Below are positions 14,596 to 22,447 of a stretch of 64,000 nucleotides of DNA, in pieces. A program made the translations under genes and the position numbers. The stretch is from positions 3,472,001 through 3,536,000 of the forward strand of contig FNSS01000001.1 of the NCBI GenBank assembly GCA_900104855.1, in the 5' to 3' direction. Position 1 is the stretch's first letter. Each line of letters starts with the position of its first letter. This stretch comes from Rhizobiales bacterium GAS188 (GTDB lineage: Bacteria; Pseudomonadota; Alphaproteobacteria; Rhizobiales; Beijerinckiaceae). The notes below the pieces were generated by a model. That model did not search any database, was not told where the DNA came from, and saw only the letters and a list, made by a program, of their open reading frames with translations.

Positions 14596-17500
14596 ATGAA
14601 CGAGCGCGCGCCAACCTATCCGCAGGCCGAGACGAATCCGAGCTTCCCGGCGATCGAGAAGGAGATTCTCGAGCGCTGGAAACGCGACCGCGTCTTCGAG
14701 GCCTCGCTCGCCAACCGGCCGCGGGTCAAGGACGGCAAGTCGAACGAGTTCGTCTTCTATGACGGCCCGCCCTTCGCCAATGGGCTGCCGCATTACGGGC
14801 ATCTCGTCACCGGCTTCGTCAAGGATCTGGTGCCGCGCTACCAGACGATGCGCGGCCATCATGTGGAGCGCCGCTTCGGCTGGGATTGTCACGGCCTGCC
14901 GGCCGAGCTCGAGGTCGAGAAGGAGACGGGCGTCTCCGGGCGCCACGCCATCCTCGACTGGGGCATCGCCAATTTCAACGCGGCCTGCCGCACCTCGGTG
15001 CAACGCTACACCAAGGAATGGGAGTGGTACGTCACGCGCGAGGCCCGCTGGGTCTCCTTCGAGAACGACTACAAGACCATGGACCTCTCCTACATGGAGA
15101 GCGTCATGTGGGCCTTCAAAACGCTTTGGGACAAAGGCCTCGTCTATGAGGGCTATCGTGTGGTGCCCTATTCCTGGGCGGTGCAGACACCGCTTTCGAA
15201 TTTCGAGACCCGGCTCGACAATTCCTATCGCGAGCGCGACGATCCGGCGCTGACCGTCGCCTTCACGCTCAAGCTCGGCAAGGGCGAGACGACACCGCTC
15301 CAGCTGCTCGCCTGGACGACGACGCCCTGGACCTTGCCGTCCAATCTCGCGCTCGCCGTCAACCCGGCGCTCGACTACGCCGTGGTCGAGAAGGATGGCG
15401 AGCGCCTGGTGCTCGCCGTCGATGCCCTCAAGCGCTATGAGCGGGAGCTGAAGAGCTTCGAGCAGGCGGGCACGCTGAAAGGTGCCGAGCTGGTCGGGCG
15501 GAGCTACGAGCCGCTCTTTCCTTATTTCAAGGACACGCCCAACGCCTTCGTGGTGCTGGCGGCCGAATTCGCCAATGCGGAGGACGGCACCGGCATCGTG
15601 CATATGGCGCCGGGCTTCGGCGAGGAAGATCTCGAGCTCTGCAAGGCGCATGGCATCCCGACCGTCGTCCCGGTCGATGTCGCGGGCCGCTTCACTTCCG
15701 AGGTGCCGGACTATGAGGGCCTCAACGTCATCCACGAGGCCAATCCCAAGATCATCAAGGATCTGAAGGCGAAGGGCGTGGTGCTGCGCCATGAGCAGTA
15801 TCGCCACACCTATCCGCATTGCTGGCGCACCGACGAGCCCTTGATCTACAAGGCGGTGAATTCCTGGTATCTCAAGGTCACTGCGTTTCGCGACCGCATG
15901 GTCGAGCTCAATCGCGGCATCGATTGGGTGCCGTCGCATGTGCGTGACGGCCTGTTCGGCAACTGGCTCGCCAATGCGCGCGACTGGAACATCTCGCGCG
16001 ACCGCTTCTGGGGCGCGCCGATCCCGGTGTGGACGAGCGACGACCCGAATTATCCGCGCGTCGACGTCTATGGCTCGCTCGACGAGCTCGAGCGCGATTT
16101 CGGTATCAGGCCGATGGATCTGCACCGGCCGATGATCGACGAGCTGACGCGGCCCAACCCCGACGACCCGACCGGCAAGTCGACGATGCGCCGCGTGCCG
16201 GAGGTGCTCGATTGCTGGTTCGAGTCGGGCTCGATGCCGTTCGCGCAGCTCCATTACCCGTTCGAGAACAAGCAGCGCTTCGACGAGAATTTCCCCGGCG
16301 ACTTCATCGTCGAATATGTGGCGCAGACGCGCGGCTGGTTCTACACGCTGATGGTGCTCTCGACGGCGCTCTTCGACCGCGCGCCTTTCAAGAACTGCAT
16401 CTGCCATGGCGTGGTGCTCGGCGACGACCATCAGAAGATGTCGAAGCGCCTGAAGAACTATCCCGACCCGACCGAGGTCTTCGACACTTATGGGGCCGAC
16501 GCGCTGCGTTGGTATATGCTGTCCTCGCCCGTGATGTCGGGCGGCGATCTCGCCGTCTCGAGGGCCGAGATCGGCAAGGGGATGCGCCAGGCGATCCTGC
16601 CGATCTGGAACGCCTATTATTTCTTCACCCTCTACGCCAATATCGACGGCGTGAAAGCGAAGGCGCGCACCGATCAGACCGGCGTGCTCGATCGCTACAT
16701 CCTGGCGAAGACGCGCGAGATGATCGCCGCCGTCGAGGATCGGCTCGACCATTACGACATCCCGGGCGCCTACAATGCCGTGCCGCCCTTCATCGAAGCC
16801 TTGAACAACTGGTATATCCGCCGCAGCCGCCAGCGCTTCTGGGCGGAAGGCACGGGCGCCGACAAGCAGGACGCCTTCGACACGCTCTACACCGCGCTCA
16901 CCTTGTCGAGCCGGGCGCTGGCGCCGCTGCTGCCCTTCGTAGCCGAGCGTATCTTCACGGCGCTGACCGGCGAGCCGAGCGTGCACCTCGCCGACTGGCC
17001 GGATGTCGCCGAGCTGCCGCAAGAGACCAGGCTGGTGCATCAGATGGACCTGGCGCGTGAGGTCTCCTCGGCGACCTTGATGCTGCGCGAGGCGCGGCGC
17101 CTCAGGGTGCGCCTGCCGCTGCGCAAACTGACGGTCGCCCATCCGGAGGCCTCGATCCTCGAACCCTTCCGCGACATCATCGCCGACGAGGTCAACGTCA
17201 AGGAGGTCGTGCTGTCGGAGGATCCGGCCACGCATGGCAAGCGCGAGCTGAAGGTCAATCCGAAGATCGGCGCCAAGATCGGCGCCAAGATCAAGGATGT
17301 GCTGCCGGCCGCGAAGCTCGGAAACTGGTCCGAGCTGCCGGACGGGCGCGTCGAGATCGCCGGCGTGGTGCTGGACAAGGGCGATTTCGAGATGCGGCTG
17401 ATCACCGCCGAGGGGGTGGCGGCCGAAACCATCGCGCGCGGCCAGGGCCTCGTGGTGCTCGACACGCTGATCGATCCGTCGCTGCAGGACGAGGGCTGGG

Positions 17501-17745
17501 CCCGCGATTTCGTGAGGCTGGTGCAGAATGCCCGCAAGGATGCTGGACTTTCGGTGACCGACCGCATCGCCCTGACGGCGAAGCTCTCAGGCCCGCTCGC
17601 GGACGCGGTGAAGCAGCATGCCGCCTATGTCAGCGGCGAGACCTTGAGTGTCGGGCTCGATTTCGATAGCGAGCCGACCGGCCATCGGGTCGAGGATGAG
17701 ATCGACGGGCACAAGCTCGTCTTCGCGCTGAAGAAGGCGGCGTAG
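14596..17745 (+). CDS. ileS: Isoleucyl-tRNA synthetase, eukaryote-like type 2
   Basis: The 1049-residue class I enzyme charges tRNA-Ile. The ATP-site motif is HYGH (66-69) in GLPHYGHLVTG, and the second motif is KMSKR (614-618) in KMSKRLKNYPDP. The RFGWDCHGLPAELEVEK motif and the absence of a C-terminal cysteine zinc site are features of the eukaryotic/IleRS2 branch. The usual proteobacterial type has HMGHALN and KMSKSLGN. The editing domain lies at about 200-400 (WTTTPWTLPSNLALAV). IleRS2 enzymes are typically insensitive to mupirocin. Whether this is the only ileS in the genome cannot be seen here. Confidence 0.92.
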   Translation: MNERAPTYPQAETNPSFPAIEKEILERWKRDRVFEASLANRPRVKDGKSNEFVFYDGPPFANGLPHYGHLVTGFVKDLVPRYQTMRGHHVERRFGWDCHGLPAELEVEKETGVSGRHAILDWGIANFNAACRTSVQRYTKEWEWYVTREARWVSFENDYKTMDLSYMESVMWAFKTLWDKGLVYEGYRVVPYSWAVQTPLSNFETRLDNSYRERDDPALTVAFTLKLGKGETTPLQLLAWTTTPWTLPSNLALAVNPALDYAVVEKDGERLVLAVDALKRYERELKSFEQAGTLKGAELVGRSYEPLFPYFKDTPNAFVVLAAEFANAEDGTGIVHMAPGFGEEDLELCKAHGIPTVVPVDVAGRFTSEVPDYEGLNVIHEANPKIIKDLKAKGVVLRHEQYRHTYPHCWRTDEPLIYKAVNSWYLKVTAFRDRMVELNRGIDWVPSHVRDGLFGNWLANARDWNISRDRFWGAPIPVWTSDDPNYPRVDVYGSLDELERDFGIRPMDLHRPMIDELTRPNPDDPTGKSTMRRVPEVLDCWFESGSMPFAQLHYPFENKQRFDENFPGDFIVEYVAQTRGWFYTLMVLSTALFDRAPFKNCICHGVVLGDDHQKMSKRLKNYPDPTEVFDTYGADALRWYMLSSPVMSGGDLAVSRAEIGKGMRQAILPIWNAYYFFTLYANIDGVKAKARTDQTGVLDRYILAKTREMIAAVEDRLDHYDIPGAYNAVPPFIEALNNWYIRRSRQRFWAEGTGADKQDAFDTLYTALTLSSRALAPLLPFVAERIFTALTGEPSVHLADWPDVAELPQETRLVHQMDLAREVSSATLMLREARRLRVRLPLRKLTVAHPEASILEPFRDIIADEVNVKEVVLSEDPATHGKRELKVNPKIGAKIGAKIKDVLPAAKLGNWSELPDGRVEIAGVVLDKGDFEMRLITAEGVAAETIARGQGLVVLDTLIDPSLQDEGWARDFVRLVQNARKDAGLSVTDRIALTAKLSGPLADAVKQHAAYVSGETLSVGLDFDSEPTGHRVEDEIDGHKLVFALKKAA

Positions 17746-17751
17746 GCCCTT

Positions 17752-17915
17752 CCCTCTCCCGCGCCCTTCGCGCGGGAGAGGGTGGCGAGACGCAGTCGAG
17801 CCGGGTGAGGGTGGATCACGGCGCCCTCGCGTGTGTGGGCGTGGATGCAGCTCGATCGTCCCTCATCCGCCTCGCAAGAGCTCGGCACCTTCTCCCGCGA
17901 AAGGGCGGGAGAAGG
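17752..17915. repeat. Palindromic repeat pair after ileS
   Basis: The first unit is a 12-base-pair perfect hairpin (CCCTCTCCCGCG, 17752-17763, with 17771-17782) followed by a GGTGAGGG tail. The second, inverted unit ends with CTTCTCCCGCGAAAGGGCGGGAGAAG. The arrangement, two inverted hairpin units facing each other, is the same as at 20224, 26222 and 27261. The hairpins may end transcription from the two convergent genes. Confidence 0.6.
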
Positions 17916-17927
17916 TTGGCGCCATGA

Positions 17928-20069
17928 TCACGCGGCCCGCGCCGCCGCGCCTGGGCTGGGCCAGCCGGTGAGCTCGGCGAGATCCGCGGGCAGGCGCGGC
18001 TTGCTGATCAGGAAGCCCTGCACCTCGTCGCAACCTTCGCCGCGCAAATGCTCGAGCTGCTCGATCGTCTCGACGCCTTCGGCGGTCGTCGCGATGCCGA
18101 GCGCGGTCGCAAGTCCGGTGACGGCCTTGACGATCGACTGGGCGTTGCGGTCATGCAGGTCGCGCACGAAGGAGCGGTCGATCTTGATCTTGTCGAAGGG
18201 AAAGTCGCGCAGATAGCCGAGGCTCGAATAGCCCGTGCCGAAATCATCCATGGCGATCAGCACGCCGCATTCGCGCAGCTTGTGCAGCATCTCGATATTG
18301 CCGGCGGTGTCGTTCAACAGCACGTTCTCGGTGATCTCGAGCTCCAGGCGATGCGCGGGCAGCCCGGCACTGGCGAGCGCCGAGATCACCACCTGCACCA
18401 GGTTGCGGCTGCGGAACTGGACGGGCGAGATGTTGACGGCGAGCTTGACGCTCTCCGGCCAGCGAGCAGCCTCGGCGCAGGCCTGGCGCAACACCCATTC
18501 GCCCAAGGGCACGATGATGCCGGTCTCCTCGGCGAGCGCGATGAAATCGCCGGGCGGCACCAGGCCGCGCCGCGGATGGCGCCAGCGGATCAGCGCCTCG
18601 CAGCAGCAGATGACGCCGCGCGACAGGTCGAAGAGCGGCTGGTAATGCAGCTCGAAGGCGCCCTCGACCAGCGCCTGGCGCAGATCGATCTCGAGGACCC
18701 GCCTCGCCTTCAGCGCCTCGTCCATTCCCGCCTCGAAGAAATGGAAGCCGTTGCGGCCGTCGCTCTTGGTCCGGTAGAGCGCCATATCGGCCTTCTTCAA
18801 GAGCTCGTCGGGATCATCGCCATCGCTCGGCGCGATCGCCATGCCGATGCTCGCCCCGATCACGATCTGATGGCCGGCGAGCTCGAAGGGCTCCGACATC
18901 GAAGCGACGATGCGGCCCGCGAGCCGCCCCGCATCGGCGGGACCCGCAATGCCCATCTGCACCACGGCGAACTCGTCGCCGCCCAGGCGCGCGATCATGT
19001 CGCCGGCGCGCACGCAATGCGTCAACCGCTCGGTCGCCGCCTGCAGCAGCGCATCGCCCGCCGGATGACCCAAAGTGTCGTTGACACTCTTGAAGTTGTC
19101 GAGATCGATGCACAACACGCCGACCTTCGCGTCGCTGCGCTTGCGGCGGCGCAGCGCCGCCTCGAGCTCGAGGCGGAAGGCGAGCCGGTTCGGCAGGTCG
19201 GTCAGGGCGTCGCGATGCGCCATCCGCTCGATGCGCGCCGCCGCGAGCTTCTGCTCGGTGATGTCCTCGGCGACCGTCAGGATCGCGGTCGAGCCGTCAT
19301 CCTCGCCGGCGATCGCGACCTTCCGGGTGCGGATCGTCATCGGCGCGCTGCCCCGGCCGAACACGCCGTCGCGCTCCGAGACCTGGATGGCCTTGGATTC
19401 CATCAATGCCCGGTCCTGCAAGGCGAAGAACTCGGAGTGCTCGGGCGTCATCAGATCATAGATGCGGGCGCCTGCGACCTCCTCGAGGCCGAGCGTCTCC
19501 TTGGCGCTGCGGTTGGCGAGCAGGCAGACGCCGTCCGCCGCGCGCGTCACCGTCACCATGGCGGGCATATGCTCGATGACGGCACCGAGGAAGGCGCGCG
19601 CCTGGTCGGCATCGGCATTGGCATGGGCGAGCCGCAAGGCGAGCGCCCCCATCTCGTCGGCGCGGCGCTGATTCTCCTCGCCGATCATGCGCAACAGCAC
19701 GATCGGCGTGCCGACGCCGAGATAGCGCCCGCCCTCGGTGACGATGAAGCCGCGCAGCAGGTCCGAGGGACGGTCGTTGAGGGCGCGCCGCATGAACTCG
19801 GAGGCATCGGCCTCGGCTTCGACGATCAGCGGATCCTTGTCCATGAGCAAAGAGACGGGACGGCGCGCGAACAGCGCGCGCCCGAATTCGGCCGCCATCT
19901 TGAGCGTGAAGGAATGGCGCTCGATCAGGCCGACCGGGCGGCCATCCTGGCGCAGGATGGCGACTGCGAGCGTATCGGGCTCGCCGCGGAAGCGTTCATA
20001 GAGGGTTTCGCCGATCGCCGTTTCCGGGACGGGCACGCAATCGAGGACAATGCTTCTCAGCTTCGGCAT
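17928..20069 (-). CDS. CBS-PAS-GGDEF-EAL cyclic-di-GMP turnover protein
   Basis: The 713-residue protein should both make and break cyclic di-GMP. In order, it has a CBS-like pair (about 1-130), a helical linker (130-160), a PAS domain (165-275), a diguanylate cyclase domain (285-445) and a phosphodiesterase domain (455-700). The cyclase signature GGDEF is intact at 363-367, with an RxxD inhibitory site at 354-357. The EAL signature is intact at 491-493, and later DDFGTGYSS and TAEGVE are present. No membrane segment was seen, so it is cytosolic and probably regulated by ligands of the CBS and PAS parts. It is monocistronic, convergent with ileS. Confidence 0.92.
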   Translation of the reverse strand: MPKLRSIVLDCVPVPETAIGETLYERFRGEPDTLAVAILRQDGRPVGLIERHSFTLKMAAEFGRALFARRPVSLLMDKDPLIVEAEADASEFMRRALNDRPSDLLRGFIVTEGGRYLGVGTPIVLLRMIGEENQRRADEMGALALRLAHANADADQARAFLGAVIEHMPAMVTVTRAADGVCLLANRSAKETLGLEEVAGARIYDLMTPEHSEFFALQDRALMESKAIQVSERDGVFGRGSAPMTIRTRKVAIAGEDDGSTAILTVAEDITEQKLAAARIERMAHRDALTDLPNRLAFRLELEAALRRRKRSDAKVGVLCIDLDNFKSVNDTLGHPAGDALLQAATERLTHCVRAGDMIARLGGDEFAVVQMGIAGPADAGRLAGRIVASMSEPFELAGHQIVIGASIGMAIAPSDGDDPDELLKKADMALYRTKSDGRNGFHFFEAGMDEALKARRVLEIDLRQALVEGAFELHYQPLFDLSRGVICCCEALIRWRHPRRGLVPPGDFIALAEETGIIVPLGEWVLRQACAEAARWPESVKLAVNISPVQFRSRNLVQVVISALASAGLPAHRLELEITENVLLNDTAGNIEMLHKLRECGVLIAMDDFGTGYSSLGYLRDFPFDKIKIDRSFVRDLHDRNAQSIVKAVTGLATALGIATTAEGVETIEQLEHLRGEGCDEVQGFLISKPRLPADLAELTGWPSPGAAARAA

Positions 20070-20223
20070 AATAATCGCTGGAATTGAAATGACCCGACGA
20101 CTTTTAGGTGGCCACAGATTAAGGGCGAGCTAAGAGCATAGTCACATAAGTGTCACGTTGAGATGTAGTTTTGCCGGGAATTGTTCAATACTTTGTGGCT
20201 TGGGGAGGGCGCCGGGCTCTCTT

Positions 20224-20362
20224 CCTTCTCCCGCCACTTGAGGCGGGAGAAGGTGCCCGAACGGAGTGAGGGCGGATGAGGGGCGCCGGTGAAGCGCTCC
20301 ACCGCCCCTCATCCGCCTCGGCTTCGCCTCGGCACCTTCTCCCGCCCAAGAGCGGGAGAAGG
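20224..20362. repeat. Palindromic repeat pair (CCTTCTCCCGC class)
   Basis: Two inverted units face each other. Each has a hairpin of the form CCTTCTCCCGC...GCGGGAGAAGG followed by GCCCGAACGGAGTGAGGGCGG or its complement. The whole can fold into one long structure. It belongs to the same class as 26222-26357 and 27261-27440. The rest of the 20070-20454 gap holds no gene. Confidence 0.65.
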
Positions 20363-20417
20363 GAAGAACACAGTGGGACGCCGCCCACGAATCCGCTTGC
20401 ACGCTGGGACAAAATGA

Positions 20418-20440
20418 AATAAACATATCCTTATGTCATT
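20418..20440 (+). promoter_or_regulatory. Putative operator of the methionine operon
   Basis: A perfect dyad ACATA-TCCT-TATGT (20423-20436) lies in an AT-rich stretch only about 19 bases before the ArsR-methyltransferase start. ArsR-family regulators bind AT-rich dyads of this kind. Autoregulation and control of metF and metH are therefore likely, by inference. Confidence 0.55.
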
Positions 20441-20454
20441 CTGAGCGGACCGTG

Positions 20455-21462
20455 ATGCGCGCAATCGGATCCCTGGCTTTCGATGCCGTCCTGCCGGTGC
20501 TGCGCACGGCGGGCGAAGAGACGCGGCTGCGCATCCTGGCGCTCTTGGCGGAAGGCGAGCTCACGGTCTCCGACCTGACCGAGATCCTCGGCCAGTCGCA
20601 GCCCAGAATCTCGCGTCATCTCAAGGTGATGGTGGAGGCTGGCCTGCTGGCCCGGCATCGCGAGGGCTCCTGGGTCTATTACCGCCTCGCAGAAGGCACG
20701 CCGGAAGCCGATTTCATGCGCCGCATCGTCGCTTCGCTCGATCGCGCCGATCGCGTGGTCGGGGCGGATCGCGAGCGCTTCGCCACCGTGCGCGCCCAGC
20801 GCTCGGCGGCCGCGCAAGCCTTCTTCGCGAAGCTCGCCCCGCAATGGGACGAGCTGCGTTCCCTGCACGCGCCGGAGCATGCGGTCGAGGACGCCATCAC
20901 GGCCGTAATCGACGAGAAGCCCTTCCGCAGCGTGCTCGATCTCGGCACCGGCACCGGCCAGATCCTGAAGCTCGTGGCGCCGCGCGCCACCCGCGCCGTG
21001 GGCGTCGATGCAAGCCATGCCATGCTCTCGGTGGCGCGCGCCAATATGCAGGCGGCAGGCCTCGTCAATGTCGATCTGCGCCAGGGCGACGTCTATGCCT
21101 TGTCGCTGCCGCGCGACGGCTTCGACCTCGTGGTCATCCACCAGGTGCTGCATTATCTCGACGATCCGCAACGCGCGGTGCTCGAGGCGGCCCGCCTGGT
21201 CGCGCCCGCCGGGCGCCTGCTCGTCGTCGATTTCGCGGCTCATCAGATGGAGCAGCTGCGTGACAGCGCCGGCCATCGCCGGCTCGGCTTCACGCATGAA
21301 CAGATCACCGGCTGGATGCGGGCCGCCGGCCTCGAGGCGAGCTGCGTGCGCGATCTCGCCCCGCCGGACGGTGATCCCGACAAGCTCACCGTGACGCTGT
21401 GGCTCGGGCTCGACCGGCGCTTCGTCGCCGACGCGCCGCCGGCCTTGATGGATGTCGCGTAG
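20455..21462 (+). CDS. ArsR-family regulator fused to SAM-dependent methyltransferase
   Basis: The 335-residue protein has an N-terminal ArsR winged helix (about 10-95: EETRLRILALLAEGELTVSD, then LTEILGQSQPRISRHLKVM and WVYYRL) and a C-terminal class I methyltransferase (about 140-300). The SAM-binding motif is VLDLGTGTGQILKLVAP, and VVIHQVLHYLDDPQ marks the post-motif region. No metal-binding cysteine pair is present in the ArsR part, so it probably senses a metabolite. In alphaproteobacteria this fusion regularly precedes metF and metH, and a response to SAM or S-adenosylhomocysteine is a reasonable inference. The start is ATG 20455; a GTG three bases earlier is possible. metF begins 10 bases after its stop. 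Confidence 0.85.
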   Translation: MRAIGSLAFDAVLPVLRTAGEETRLRILALLAEGELTVSDLTEILGQSQPRISRHLKVMVEAGLLARHREGSWVYYRLAEGTPEADFMRRIVASLDRADRVVGADRERFATVRAQRSAAAQAFFAKLAPQWDELRSLHAPEHAVEDAITAVIDEKPFRSVLDLGTGTGQILKLVAPRATRAVGVDASHAMLSVARANMQAAGLVNVDLRQGDVYALSLPRDGFDLVVIHQVLHYLDDPQRAVLEAARLVAPAGRLLVVDFAAHQMEQLRDSAGHRRLGFTHEQITGWMRAAGLEASCVRDLAPPDGDPDKLTVTLWLGLDRRFVADAPPALMDVA

Positions 21463-21472
21463 GGGTGTGCAG

Positions 21473-22432
21473 ATGACCCAAACCAAGCTGTCCCAAGCCA
21501 AGCCGGCGAAACAAGCCAATGTGCCCGTATCGCGCCTGCCCGGCTCGAACGGCGTCAGCGTGTCCTTCGAGTTCTTTCCGCCCAAGACGCCCGAGATGGA
21601 AACGGCGCTCTGGGAGGCGATCGATCGCCTGGCGCCCTTGTCGCCGGCCTTCGTCTCGGTCACCTATGGGGCAGGCGGCTCGACGCGCGAGCGCACCCAC
21701 GCGACCGTCAAGCGCATGATCGACGAGACGCAGCTGAAGCCCGCCGCCCATCTCACTTGCGTCGCGGCCTCACGCAGCGAGGTGAATGCCATCATCCGCG
21801 ATTATTGGGCGGCAGGCGTCCGCCATATCGTGGCGCTGCGCGGCGATCCGGCCGGCGGCGCGGGCGCCCGCTACGAGCCGCACCCGGAGGGCTATCACTG
21901 GTCGACGGATCTCGTCACCGCCGTCAAGGCGATCGGCGATTTCGAGGTCTCGGTCGGCGCTTATCCGGAGCGTCACCCCGAGAGCCCGACGCTGTTTGCC
22001 GATGTCGAGATGCTCAAGCGCAAGGTCGATGCCGGCGCCGACCGGGCCATCACCCAGTTCTTCTTCGATAACGATGTGTATTTCCGCTATCTCGACGTGG
22101 CGCAGGCGGCCGGCATCACGATCCCGATCGTGCCGGGCATCGTGCCGGTGCAGAACTTCAAGCAGACGGCGAATTTCGCCAAGCGCACCGGGGCGAGCGT
22201 CCCCGACTGGTTCGCCGAGCGCTTCGCCGGGCTCGACGACGATGTGGCGACACGTCGCCTGGTCGCCGCCGCAGTCTGCGCCGAGCAGGTCCTCGACCTG
22301 ATCGACCGGGGCGTGACCCATATCCATTTCTACACCATGAATCGTGCCGATCTCGTCTATGCGATCTGCCATCTGATCGGGCTGCGCCCGGCCTTGGCAT
22401 CCGATGGGACGATCGAGGTCGCGGCAGCGTAA
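21473..22432 (+). CDS. metF: Methylenetetrahydrofolate reductase
   Basis: The 319-residue flavoenzyme reduces 5,10-methylene-THF to 5-methyl-THF, the methyl donor for MetH encoded 15 bases downstream. Signatures are VSFEFFPPKTPEME, FVSVTYGAGGSTRERT, AHLTCVAASRSE, HIVALRGDPAGG and the FAD-contacting DRAITQFFFDNDVYFRY. The start at 21473 is preceded by a GGGG-type ribosome site. An ATG at 21452 inside the preceding gene is possible but less likely. It is the middle gene of the methionine operon. Confidence 0.93.
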   Translation: MTQTKLSQAKPAKQANVPVSRLPGSNGVSVSFEFFPPKTPEMETALWEAIDRLAPLSPAFVSVTYGAGGSTRERTHATVKRMIDETQLKPAAHLTCVAASRSEVNAIIRDYWAAGVRHIVALRGDPAGGAGARYEPHPEGYHWSTDLVTAVKAIGDFEVSVGAYPERHPESPTLFADVEMLKRKVDAGADRAITQFFFDNDVYFRYLDVAQAAGITIPIVPGIVPVQNFKQTANFAKRTGASVPDWFAERFAGLDDDVATRRLVAAAVCAEQVLDLIDRGVTHIHFYTMNRADLVYAICHLIGLRPALASDGTIEVAAA

Positions 22433-22447
22433 CGAGAGAGTCGATCG

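Noticed and set aside
14365-17235. 956-codon minus-strand frame opposite ileS
   Set aside because: Antisense to a complete synthetase gene; no family features and extends through a MITE-like repeat.
22300-22447. Cobalamin or SAM riboswitch before metH or metF
   Set aside because: The gaps between the operon genes are 10-15 bases, too short for a riboswitch, and the leader of the operon before 20455 shows a protein-type dyad without B12-box or SAM-box sequence.
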